A stretch of 12,151 nt of DNA, from the NCBI GenBank assembly GCA_030152225.1, contig JASLHL010000090.1:1-12151 (forward strand), given 5' to 3'. Positions 1 through 5,908 of the stretch are shown one piece after another. The translations under genes were made by a program, and so were the position numbers. The notes below the pieces were generated by a model, which worked only from the letters and a program-made list of their open reading frames with translations, searched no databases and was not told where the DNA came from. The DNA comes from Flavobacterium sp. GTDB taxonomy: Bacteria > Bacteroidota > Bacteroidia > Flavobacteriales > Flavobacteriaceae. Within the stretch, counting starts at the first letter, position 1, and every line of letters starts with the position of its first letter.

Positions 1-13
1 TTTTGTTTGTCAT
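1..13 (-). CDS. 5' end of a leftward gene, possibly ribosome silencing factor (partial)
   Basis: Read on the minus strand, an ATG at 13-11 opens Met-Thr-Asn-Lys and runs off the window edge. Upstream of it on the same strand is an AT-rich leader with a TAnnTTTG promoter match at 80-73, which supports a true divergent gene. In many Flavobacteriaceae the gene divergent from birA is the ribosome silencing factor (RsfS/Iojap), which binds ribosomal protein L14 and blocks subunit joining. That is remembered synteny, not something four codons can show. The product is therefore unassigned, and the start is moderately likely. Confidence 0.4.
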
Positions 14-60
14 TTATTGATTTTATCTAAATTTCTTCAAGTTAACAAAAATATGTTTCC

Positions 61-68
61 TAATTTTG
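61..68 (+). promoter_or_regulatory. Candidate -7 element for birA
   Basis: TAATTTTG fits the Bacteroidota -7 consensus TAnnTTTG. It would start transcription near 75, giving a leader of about 40 bases before birA. No TTG lies at the expected distance upstream, so only half of the promoter signature is present. Confidence 0.3.
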
Positions 69-72
69 GGTT

Positions 73-80
73 CAAATATA
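73..80 (-). promoter_or_regulatory. Candidate -7 element for the leftward gene at the window edge
   Basis: Read on the minus strand this is TATATTTG, an exact match to the Bacteroidota TAnnTTTG element. A TTG (106-104 on the minus strand) lies 23 bases upstream, at the long end of the usual spacing. Start of transcription near 66 would leave a leader of about 50 bases before the ATG at 13. Confidence 0.4.
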
Positions 81-115
81 GTGAATCGCTTCTGATTAGA
101 CTACAATAATTTTAT

Positions 116-847
116 ATGAATATTATCAAACTCGATGCCACTGCATCCACCAATACCTATTTAAAGAATTTGTTAACAACTTGTGATTTAGAAAATTTCA
201 CGACGATTGTGACTGAAAATCAATTTGCAGGTAAGGGACAACGCGGATCGGGTTGGGTTTCTGAAGCAGGTAGTAACCTGACCTTTAGTGTGTTGTTGAA
301 AAGCAATCCTCGATCGGTGCAAGGGGTATTTGATCTCAATATTATGGTTGCATTAGCAGTAGTATCTGCCTTAAAAAAAATATACGATCTGCCATTTTTT
401 ATCAAATGGCCGAATGACATTTTGTCTTGTAATAAGAAAATATGTGGCATATTGATCGAAAATATTCTCAAGTCACAAGGTGAAGTGTTCTCAATTGTCG
501 GAATTGGAATCAATGGCAATCAAAAGCAGTTTCCCGAAATGAGCAAAGCAAGCTCCTTGAGCCTGTTAACCGGAAAGGAAATAAATAAAGACGAGCTATT
601 ACAAGCTATACTAAAGGAATTGACAGTAGGATACTCTACCTTGACAAATGGGGTAGTAGATACGCTGTGGGAACAGTATAAAGCGCACTTGTTTCGAAAA
701 GATGTAGTTTCTGCCTTTGAAATTCCACAGGGCAAACGTTTTAACGGTATTATTCGCGATGTCACGCGCTATGGGAAATTAGTGGTAGAAACGGAAGAGG
801 AAGCAAGGGTAGAATTTGCGTTGAAAGAAGTACAGCTATTGTATTAG
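116..847 (+). CDS. birA: Biotin--[acetyl-CoA-carboxylase] ligase, monofunctional
   Basis: Cytosolic enzyme that activates biotin with ATP to biotinyl-AMP and attaches it to the acceptor lysine of the biotin carboxyl carrier subunit of acetyl-CoA carboxylase and other biotin enzymes. The 243 residues hold the complete catalytic fold. A biotin-loop motif GKGQRGSGW lies at 39-47, KWPND at 97-101, KKICGILIE at 107-115 (includes the expected catalytic lysine region) and GIGIN at 129-133; a C-terminal SH3-like part follows from about 195. Escherichia coli BirA has an extra N-terminal winged-helix domain. Here the protein opens directly with the catalytic domain (IIKLDATASTN), so it should be a ligase and not a biotin-operon repressor. 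The ATG at 116 gives the usual family N-terminus. It converges on msrB across a hairpin region. Confidence 0.96.
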   Translation: MNIIKLDATASTNTYLKNLLTTCDLENFTTIVTENQFAGKGQRGSGWVSEAGSNLTFSVLLKSNPRSVQGVFDLNIMVALAVVSALKKIYDLPFFIKWPNDILSCNKKICGILIENILKSQGEVFSIVGIGINGNQKQFPEMSKASSLSLLTGKEINKDELLQAILKELTVGYSTLTNGVVDTLWEQYKAHLFRKDVVSAFEIPQGKRFNGIIRDVTRYGKLVVETEEEARVEFALKEVQLLY

Positions 848-876
848 TTCAAAATAAGGATTTTCCTTATTTTGAA
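848..876. terminator. Inverted repeat between convergent birA and msrB, probable bidirectional terminator
   Basis: A perfect 13-bp stem, TTCAAAATAAGGA at 848-860 pairing with 864-876 around a TTT loop, starts immediately after the birA stop codon. It serves both directions by symmetry. No long U-tract follows on either strand, so this is a weaker terminator type than the others in the window, although the stem's own T-rich half may contribute. Confidence 0.6.
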
Positions 877-879
877 CGG

Positions 880-895
880 AAGTAAGCGCTTACTT
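880..895. repeat. 16-bp perfect palindrome overlapping the msrB stop codon
   Basis: AAGTAAGCGCTTACTT is identical to its reverse complement. It lies 3 bases from the 848-876 hairpin and contains the msrB stop codon (892-890 on the minus strand) and its last lysine codon. It could form a second hairpin or cruciform that assists termination or protects the msrB mRNA 3' end. It could also be a protein-binding site; nothing here decides between these. Confidence 0.55.
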
Positions 896-1282
896 TTGAT
901 GTTTAATCGAGATGGAATTAATGCAATAGCGATGCCCTGTTGTCTCTTGTGGTCCATCAGGAAAAACATGCCCTAAATGGCCTTGACAGTTGGAACAAAC
1001 AACTTCTACGCGGACCATACCGTGTGATACATCTTTGATATACGCCACACTTCCTTCTATGGCTTGATCAAAAGAAGGCCAACCACAATGTGAATTAAAT
1101 TTGGTTGTTGAGTCAAACAATACCTGTCCACAACCTGAACAGGCGTAGTGTCCTGCTTCATAAAAATCATTGTATTCTCCAGTAAACGGGCGTTCTGTTC
1201 CCTTTTCTCTTAGTACGTAGAACTGCTCAGGTGTGAGGAGTTCTCTCCATTCTTCTGCTGTGGTATCTTTGTCTTTTTTCAT
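890..1282 (-). CDS. msrB: Peptide-methionine (R)-S-oxide reductase
   Basis: Repairs oxidised proteins by reducing the R epimer of methionine sulfoxide, with electrons from thioredoxin. The 130-residue protein is one complete MsrB domain. Two CxxC pairs, C48/C51 and C96/C99, bind the structural zinc. HCGWPSF is at 65-71, HGMVRVEV at 87-94, HLGHVFPDGP at 102-111, and RYCINS at 118-123 carries the catalytic cysteine C120. C66, 54 residues earlier, is in the position of the classical resolving cysteine. The reading frame is open further upstream to 1333, but that start would overlap the hydrolase gene by 38 bases and add 17 residues unlike the family. The ATG at 1282 (MKKDKDTT) leaves a 13-base gap and the usual length. 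No signal peptide, so cytosolic. Probably co-transcribed with the hydrolase upstream. Confidence 0.95.
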   Translation of the reverse strand: MKKDKDTTAEEWRELLTPEQFYVLREKGTERPFTGEYNDFYEAGHYACSGCGQVLFDSTTKFNSHCGWPSFDQAIEGSVAYIKDVSHGMVRVEVVCSNCQGHLGHVFPDGPQETTGHRYCINSISIKHQK

Positions 1283-1295
1283 TATTTTAATCGTG

Positions 1296-2174
1296 TTAAT
1301 GCGTTTCTTGTGTAAAATCGCGAATGCGTTCAATTACTTTTTTGTCGCCTAATACTTTGCGGTGTCCTAATCCACTGGTGACCATCAATTGACTGTTGGG
1401 CGCGTGTTTCTTAATTTGATAAGCTGCTTTGATTGGAACATCGATATCATCCTCATCGTGGATAATCAAAACTGGAATTTGGATCTCTGCTGCTGCTTTA
1501 TGTACACAGTAACTGTCCATTGTACGGTTAAATTGCTTTTCAAAGCGCATTTTTATGATGTTGGCAATTTGTGGTTTTAGTTGAATTTGCTTGACGAAAT
1601 CTTCGATGACGTCCTGAACTACATCTCCACTGCCAATAATGACAGCCTGCTTTGCTTTTAATCCATCGCGCAAGGCATTCATCGTTGTCATACCACCTAA
1701 AGAATGCCCAACAATAAGGTCGAAAGGCCCAAATTGCTTTTCAATTTCAAACGCTGAAGCAATAAATTCAGTAAGGTTTGTTTTGGTTTTTGGTGCCAAA
1801 CCATGTCCTGGTGCGTCAAAACTGACAATGTCATACCCTTGGCGAATCAGTATGTTGGCAATGGTAACCAATTGGGTCCCTCGTCCATTCCACCCGTGAA
1901 TCAACAAGGCTTTTTTATTGGCTTTTTTGTTGATACCATATTCGTAAACGACAATGTCTTTTTTAATTGCATGTACGTATAATTTAGTCCTTTTACTCTT
2001 GGTCAGCATTTCTTTTTCCCTTTTGGGTGTTTTGAATTTAATTGGGGTAATAAAGAGATTCTGCGCAAACTTAGCAGCTAAGGATTGAGAGAAAAATTGT
2101 AAAAACTTTCCAGTCCATAGGATTGATTTTGGTATTTCTAATGAATGTTTTACCTTTTTAGAATTGTCTTGCAT
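1296..2174 (-). CDS. Alpha/beta hydrolase fold protein
   Basis: A 292-residue serine hydrolase of unknown substrate. After a basic N-terminal region of about 85 residues comes the fold: HGW (93-95) forms the expected oxyanion region, FDAPGHG is at 119-125, and GHSLGG at 156-161 is the nucleophile elbow with S158. HDEDDIDVP (239-247) supplies the acid, probably D243, and H271 in GLGH is the catalytic histidine. The complete triad points to an active esterase, lipase or thioesterase-like enzyme, but nothing identifies the substrate. No clear signal peptide, so probably cytosolic. An ATG ten codons further upstream (2204) is possible; I prefer 2174 because MQDNSKK looks like a normal start and the longer version adds a Cys/Phe-rich stretch. 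It is the first gene of a likely two-gene unit with msrB. Confidence 0.88.
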   Translation of the reverse strand: MQDNSKKVKHSLEIPKSILWTGKFLQFFSQSLAAKFAQNLFITPIKFKTPKREKEMLTKSKRTKLYVHAIKKDIVVYEYGINKKANKKALLIHGWNGRGTQLVTIANILIRQGYDIVSFDAPGHGLAPKTKTNLTEFIASAFEIEKQFGPFDLIVGHSLGGMTTMNALRDGLKAKQAVIIGSGDVVQDVIEDFVKQIQLKPQIANIIKMRFEKQFNRTMDSYCVHKAAAEIQIPVLIIHDEDDIDVPIKAAYQIKKHAPNSQLMVTSGLGHRKVLGDKKVIERIRDFTQETH

Positions 2175-2193
2175 TATTGAAAAGCATTTGAAA

Positions 2194-2201
2194 CAAAAGT
2201 A
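2194..2201 (-). promoter_or_regulatory. Candidate -7 element for the hydrolase-msrB unit
   Basis: On the minus strand this reads TACTTTTG, matching TAnnTTTG, 19 bases upstream of the preferred ATG at 2174. This would place the transcription start near 2187, inside the longer version of the reading frame, which supports the shorter start. No well-placed TTG is seen further upstream. Confidence 0.3.
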
Positions 2202-2417
2202 CAAAATATATAAAAGATATTGTTTGCTCTAGAGAGGTGTTTTTTCAAACGGATGTTGATTGGGTGTTTTTTACTTTTGTTTTTTAATGGCTTTCTGTGT
2301 AAATTGTAGTTTTTTCTTATAAAAACTTGAATACTAGATAGAAAAGAATAAATAAGTAAAAAATACTATCCAAAAAAAACAAAAAGTAAATTGTGGTAAA
2401 TCCTAAGAGAATAATTT

Positions 2418-2425
2418 TAATTTTG
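2418..2425 (+). promoter_or_regulatory. Candidate -7 element for the M48 protease gene
   Basis: TAATTTTG matches the Bacteroidota -7 consensus, with a TTG at 2391-2393 that is 24 bases upstream, slightly too far. It would give a leader of under 10 bases, which is short. A second match, TACTTTTG at 2272-2279, would give a leader of about 150 bases. The rest of the 2175-2438 gap is very AT-rich, T-rich on its left half and A-rich on its right, with no gene. Confidence 0.3.
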
Positions 2426-2438
2426 AATAAAAAAAAAT

Positions 2439-3248
2439 ATGAAAAAAATAGTGCTGTCCTTGGGGGCAATTCTTTTGTTAATCGGGTGTAAAACAAATCC
2501 TTTTAGTGGAAAGAGTACCATGGCATTTGTGTCAGATGCCTCTTTGTTTCCGTCGTCTTTTCAACAATATGGCGAGTTTTTAAACGAACATAAAGTGATC
2601 AAGGGAACCAAAGATGCAAAGCGCATTGAAGAAATAGGAAATAAAATTCGCGTAGCTGCAGAAAAGTGGTTAACGGCAAATGGGTATCCTAAATACTTGG
2701 ATGATTACCGTTGGGAGTATAATTTGGTTGACGATAAAGAAGTTAACGCTTGGTGTATGCCAGGGGGTAAAATAGTGTTTTTTACTGGAATTTTACCGAT
2801 TTGTCAAACAGATGCGGGAATTGCCACCGTAATGGGACATGAAGTCTCGCACGCTTTAGCCAATCACGGTCAACAACGCGTGAGTGCTGCCATGTTACAA
2901 CAAGCGGCAGCCATGGGATTGGATGTTGCCACTTCAGGTAGTAAAGAATCAACCAAACAAGCCTTGGGTATGGCGTTTGGTTTGGGAAGTCAGTATGGTG
3001 TGATGCTGCCTTTTAGTAGAAGTAATGAAAGTGAAGCGGATAAAATCGGACTTACCTTAATGGCTATAGCGGGTTATAATCCCGATGAGGCCGTTGCTTT
3101 TTGGAGCCGTATGGCTGCCAATAGTGGCGGAGGGGGCGGATCGTCTTTCACCAGTACCCACCCTTCAAATCAACAGCGCATTGAAGATTTGAAAAGACTA
3201 ATTCCAGCAGCTAAAGCGGAAGCAGCAAAATTTGGGGTAACCTTTTAA
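2439..3248 (+). CDS. M48 family zinc metalloprotease, lipoprotein
   Basis: Envelope zinc endopeptidase related to the LoiP/YcaL group and the peptidase domain of BepA, which degrade misfolded outer-membrane proteins. The N-terminus is a lipoprotein signal (MKKIVLSLGAILLLIGC): lipobox LIGC, with C17 as the acylated residue. The catalytic site is complete. HEVSH at 134-138 gives two zinc-ligand histidines and catalytic E135; the ExxxD motif in NESEAD gives the third ligand E197. VNAWCMPGGKIVFFTGIL (102-119) is the family's edge-strand region. H241 in THPSNQQR is where BepA has its regulatory histidine, just after a glycine-rich stretch at 230-234. At 269 residues it is a stand-alone peptidase without TPR repeats. 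The sequence after C17 (KTNPFSGK) lacks the acidic surface-export signal, so it probably faces the periplasm. It is a single-gene unit bounded by a strong terminator. Confidence 0.92.
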   Translation: MKKIVLSLGAILLLIGCKTNPFSGKSTMAFVSDASLFPSSFQQYGEFLNEHKVIKGTKDAKRIEEIGNKIRVAAEKWLTANGYPKYLDDYRWEYNLVDDKEVNAWCMPGGKIVFFTGILPICQTDAGIATVMGHEVSHALANHGQQRVSAAMLQQAAAMGLDVATSGSKESTKQALGMAFGLGSQYGVMLPFSRSNESEADKIGLTLMAIAGYNPDEAVAFWSRMAANSGGGGGSSFTSTHPSNQQRIEDLKRLIPAAKAEAAKFGVTF

Positions 3249-3255
3249 AATAAAC

Positions 3256-3289
3256 AGAAAAAAGCAATCGACACCGATTGCTTTTTTCT
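3256..3289 (+). terminator. Rho-independent terminator after the M48 protease gene
   Basis: A perfect 15-bp stem (AGAAAAAAGCAATCG at 3256-3270 with 3275-3289) encloses the tetraloop ACAC. The descending arm contains a run of six T, giving the U-tract. It begins 8 bases after the stop codon. The complementary A-run makes it structurally symmetrical, but the next gene runs the same way. Confidence 0.9.
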
Positions 3290-3316
3290 ATTTTAGTGGA
3301 TTATTTAAAGTAGAGC

Positions 3317-4618
3317 ATGAAAAATTTTGAAAAAGGGAATCCCAAACTATTAAATGCATGGGCTTTTTATGATTGGGCTAATTCGGTCTATGCCTTAGTT
3401 ATATCCTCTTCTATCTTTCCTTTGTATTACGGAATGCTATTTCGTGCAAAAGAAATTGATCGCTATTCTTTTTTTGGAATAGAAATGAATAGCGAGAGTA
3501 TTATCAGCTACGTTACAGCTATCGGTTTCTTGATTATTGCCTTTATTTCTCCTTTGCTATCGGGTATTGCCGATTATTTAGGAACAAAAAAGTTTTTTAT
3601 GAAACTTTTCTGCGGCATTGGATCTGTTTCTTGCATGCTGTTGTACTTTTTTAGTTTAGATTATTTTGGATGGAGCTTGTTCATCTACATGATGGGATTA
3701 ATTGGTTTTTGGGGTAGCCTGGTCTTCTATAATTCATATCTACCCGATATCGCATTCGAAGAACAACAAGATCGCATTAGTGCCAAAGGCTATGCCTTAG
3801 GCTATGTAGGTAGTGTATTGCTGTTGATCCTCAACCTTGGATTGGTGATGAATGCCGAAAAGTTGGGCTTTGAAGATGCGACTCAAGCTATGCGCGCTTC
3901 CTTTATATTGGTTGGAATCTGGTGGCTTGCTTTTAGCCAAGTTACCTTTCGTCGACTGCCAGATTTTAAAAATAACAACAAACTGACAGGCAGTATATTT
4001 TTTAAAGGATTTAAAGAATTGAAGAAAGTACTTGTCATGCTGCGAGAACAAACCGTATTGAAACGCTATTTGGTTGCTTTTTTTGTTTATAGTATGGCGG
4101 TGCAAACGGTGATGATTATCGCTGCCTTTTTCGGAGAAAAGGAAATTGCTTGGGCAGATGATCAACAACGCAGTATGGGGTTAATCTTAAGTATTATGTT
4201 GATCCAGTTAATTGCCATCGTAGGGGCCTTTGCTACCTCAAGCTTGTCTAAGCGCATTGGCAATATCTATACCCTATGTGTATTAAATGTGCTTTGGGTT
4301 TTTATCTGTATCTATGCGTATACCATTGTTACGCCCAATGAGTTTTATGTTGCAGCTGCTTTTGTGGGATTAGTCATGGGGGGAATACAATCGCTTTCTC
4401 GATCAACTTATGCTAAATTATTACCCGAAACAACAGATACAACCTCGTTCTTTAGCTTTTATGACGTAACTGAAAAAATTGGAATTGTCGTAGGTATGTT
4501 TGTCTATGGTTTAATTAGTGACCTCACAGGTAAGATGCAAAATGCGATTTTGTTTCTTATTTTATTTTTTATCGTTGGATTTTTTCTATTATTACGTGTA
4601 AAAGAGAAGAAGAAGTAG
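3317..4618 (+). CDS. MFS transporter, UMF1/Atg22-like family
   Basis: Inner-membrane transporter of the major facilitator superfamily, 433 residues with about twelve hydrophobic segments. The UMF1/Atg22-type signatures are all visible: NAWAFYDWANSVYALVI at 13-29, the loop GIADYLGTKK at 83-92, FYNSYLPDIA at 137-146, SAKGYALGYVGS at 155-166, GGIQSLSRSTYAKLLP at 355-370 and FFSFYDVTEKIG at 378-389. The founding relative, yeast Atg22, exports amino acids from the vacuole; bacterial members mostly have no demonstrated substrate, so none is proposed. A charged cytoplasmic loop around 215-245 separates the two six-helix halves, and the protein ends in a basic tail. The ATG at 3317 starts 27 bases after the preceding terminator, so it has its own promoter, but I see no clear TAnnTTTG there. 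Confidence 0.9.
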   Translation: MKNFEKGNPKLLNAWAFYDWANSVYALVISSSIFPLYYGMLFRAKEIDRYSFFGIEMNSESIISYVTAIGFLIIAFISPLLSGIADYLGTKKFFMKLFCGIGSVSCMLLYFFSLDYFGWSLFIYMMGLIGFWGSLVFYNSYLPDIAFEEQQDRISAKGYALGYVGSVLLLILNLGLVMNAEKLGFEDATQAMRASFILVGIWWLAFSQVTFRRLPDFKNNNKLTGSIFFKGFKELKKVLVMLREQTVLKRYLVAFFVYSMAVQTVMIIAAFFGEKEIAWADDQQRSMGLILSIMLIQLIAIVGAFATSSLSKRIGNIYTLCVLNVLWVFICIYAYTIVTPNEFYVAAAFVGLVMGGIQSLSRSTYAKLLPETTDTTSFFSFYDVTEKIGIVVGMFVYGLISDLTGKMQNAILFLILFFIVGFFLLLRVKEKKK

Positions 4619-4678
4619 AAAGAAGGATTATTGTTAATTTTTTTTTGTTAAAAAAGTTTTAAAATCTATTAAAATATA

Positions 4679-4686
4679 TATATTTG
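4679..4686 (+). promoter_or_regulatory. Candidate -7 element for the surface lipoprotein gene
   Basis: TATATTTG matches TAnnTTTG exactly. It would start transcription about 18 bases before the ATG at 4711. The preceding 60 bases are almost entirely A and T, and no TTG stands at the standard distance (the nearest is at 4645-4647, 31 bases upstream). Confidence 0.4.
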
Positions 4687-4710
4687 GAATTGTAATTAGA
4701 ATGTAAAATC

Positions 4711-5721
4711 ATGAAGAAATTTTATTCAATATTAATTGGTGTAAGTTTGTTGACAATTGGAGGAGGCTTGGTATCATCTTGCAACAGTTCAGATGATAAC
4801 GAATTTTCTAGCGATCCTTCGTATAAAGGGCCTACCTATTTTTCACTAACTTTACCTGATACTACGCGTATTGAAACGGAAAAGTTTTTAGCGACTTTGG
4901 ATGCTAATGGAGAATTTCGTTTGGAAATGCAAGAAATGGATGGAGGTGATCAACAATTTAGCTTCTCCTTATTGAAGTTTCAAGAGGGGAATTTTCCAAC
5001 CAACTTAAATCTTATTGAGTATACAATGCGAACAGGGGAACTTAGTTTTGATGCCTTTAGTTCCTTAGATATGAATGATCCTAGAAGAAATAATGGGATG
5101 ATCAAAATTTCAAAGATTGACAAGGAAGCCATGCTAGTAAGTGGATCTTTCAATAGTTCGATGGTTCCTTCGCCATTAAATGAAAGTGGATTGAGAACAT
5201 TTAAATTATCAGGTGAGTTTAAAAATATTCCGTATAAAAGAATAGGGGTAAGTGGCAAACATGGATTTGTATATGCGAGTTTGAATGATACGGATATCAA
5301 TGATTTAATGGTCGTTTCTAATGAAAAAGGAGATATCGTTGACGGCAAAGTTGTTATTGCAGCAGAAAGTCAACCTATGCGCAAAAGATCGATTAAAATT
5401 AGCTTTCCTAAAGAAGCTGTTGCTGGAACGTATAAGTACGATCAAGTAGCGGTAGAGTATACCTCTGAAAATGGAGTGAAATACTTTTCAAACGTTGAAG
5501 ATAAAAGTTTAGAAGGAAGTGCGTTAAAAATAGAAGGAATTACCCAATTACCACTATCAGAACGCGCGACATACAAAGGGAAATTTATATTTAAGTTAAG
5601 ATCGAAAGAAGGACGTGTTCTTACGTTAGAGTTCGGAGATTTTAGCGCTGATTTGCTTTTGAAAGAAGTTGTAACACCTGGACCTGGACCAGGGGATGGA
5701 AGTGGACCAATTGAATTGTAA
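4711..5721 (+). CDS. Predicted surface-exposed lipoprotein with two beta-rich modules
   Basis: Function unknown; I do not recognise a characterised homologue. The 336-residue protein starts with a lipoprotein signal peptide (lipobox VSSC, C24 acylated). The mature N-terminus is C-NSSDDNE: the SDDNE stretch resembles the Bacteroidota lipoprotein export signal (SDDFE in Flavobacterium johnsoniae), predicting display on the outer face of the outer membrane. The body is strand-rich without enzyme motifs and appears to be two tandem modules, about 41-175 and 184-316. Each holds a matching EYT..(T/N)G segment (103-109; 249-255) and ends in a pair of strands of G-x-F type (145-147, 168-170; 290-292, 309-311). 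The architecture resembles the DUF6252-like flavobacterial lipoproteins I remember, unconfirmed. The C-terminus is a Pro/Gly tail, PGPGPGDGSGP at 323-333, followed by IEL. Flanked by its own promoter element and terminator, it is monocistronic. No T9SS C-terminal sorting domain. Confidence 0.85.
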   Translation: MKKFYSILIGVSLLTIGGGLVSSCNSSDDNEFSSDPSYKGPTYFSLTLPDTTRIETEKFLATLDANGEFRLEMQEMDGGDQQFSFSLLKFQEGNFPTNLNLIEYTMRTGELSFDAFSSLDMNDPRRNNGMIKISKIDKEAMLVSGSFNSSMVPSPLNESGLRTFKLSGEFKNIPYKRIGVSGKHGFVYASLNDTDINDLMVVSNEKGDIVDGKVVIAAESQPMRKRSIKISFPKEAVAGTYKYDQVAVEYTSENGVKYFSNVEDKSLEGSALKIEGITQLPLSERATYKGKFIFKLRSKEGRVLTLEFGDFSADLLLKEVVTPGPGPGDGSGPIEL

Positions 5722-5746
5722 GACAATAGCGATAAATAACTGACAT

Positions 5747-5775
5747 AAGACCTTGCTTTATGCAAGGTTTTTTTA
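5747..5775 (+). terminator. Rho-independent terminator after the surface lipoprotein gene
   Basis: ACCTTGC at 5750-5756 pairs with GCAAGGT at 5762-5768 around the loop TTTAT; the stem can extend by a G-T and two A-T pairs. A run of eight T (5768-5775) follows directly. It is 25 bases after the stop codon. Confidence 0.87.
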
Positions 5776-5908
5776 TGGCATAAAGATTGAACTACTACTG
5801 TAGTATGAAACTAATAAGTGGCTTTTTTTGTTGATTATTAAGAACTTATGTTTTTTGTTCTCGATGATAGAATATAAGCTACTGACAAAATGACGTGATA
5901 TTTATAAT

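Noticed and set aside
890..1333. Longer msrB with start at 1333
   Set aside because: It overlaps the upstream hydrolase gene by 38 bases and adds 17 residues not typical of MsrB; the ATG at 1282 fits the family.
2236..2272. GGTGTTTTTT repeated at 2236-2245 and 2263-2272
   Set aside because: Two short T-rich copies in highly AT-rich DNA with no further copies; no support for an operator or repeat array.
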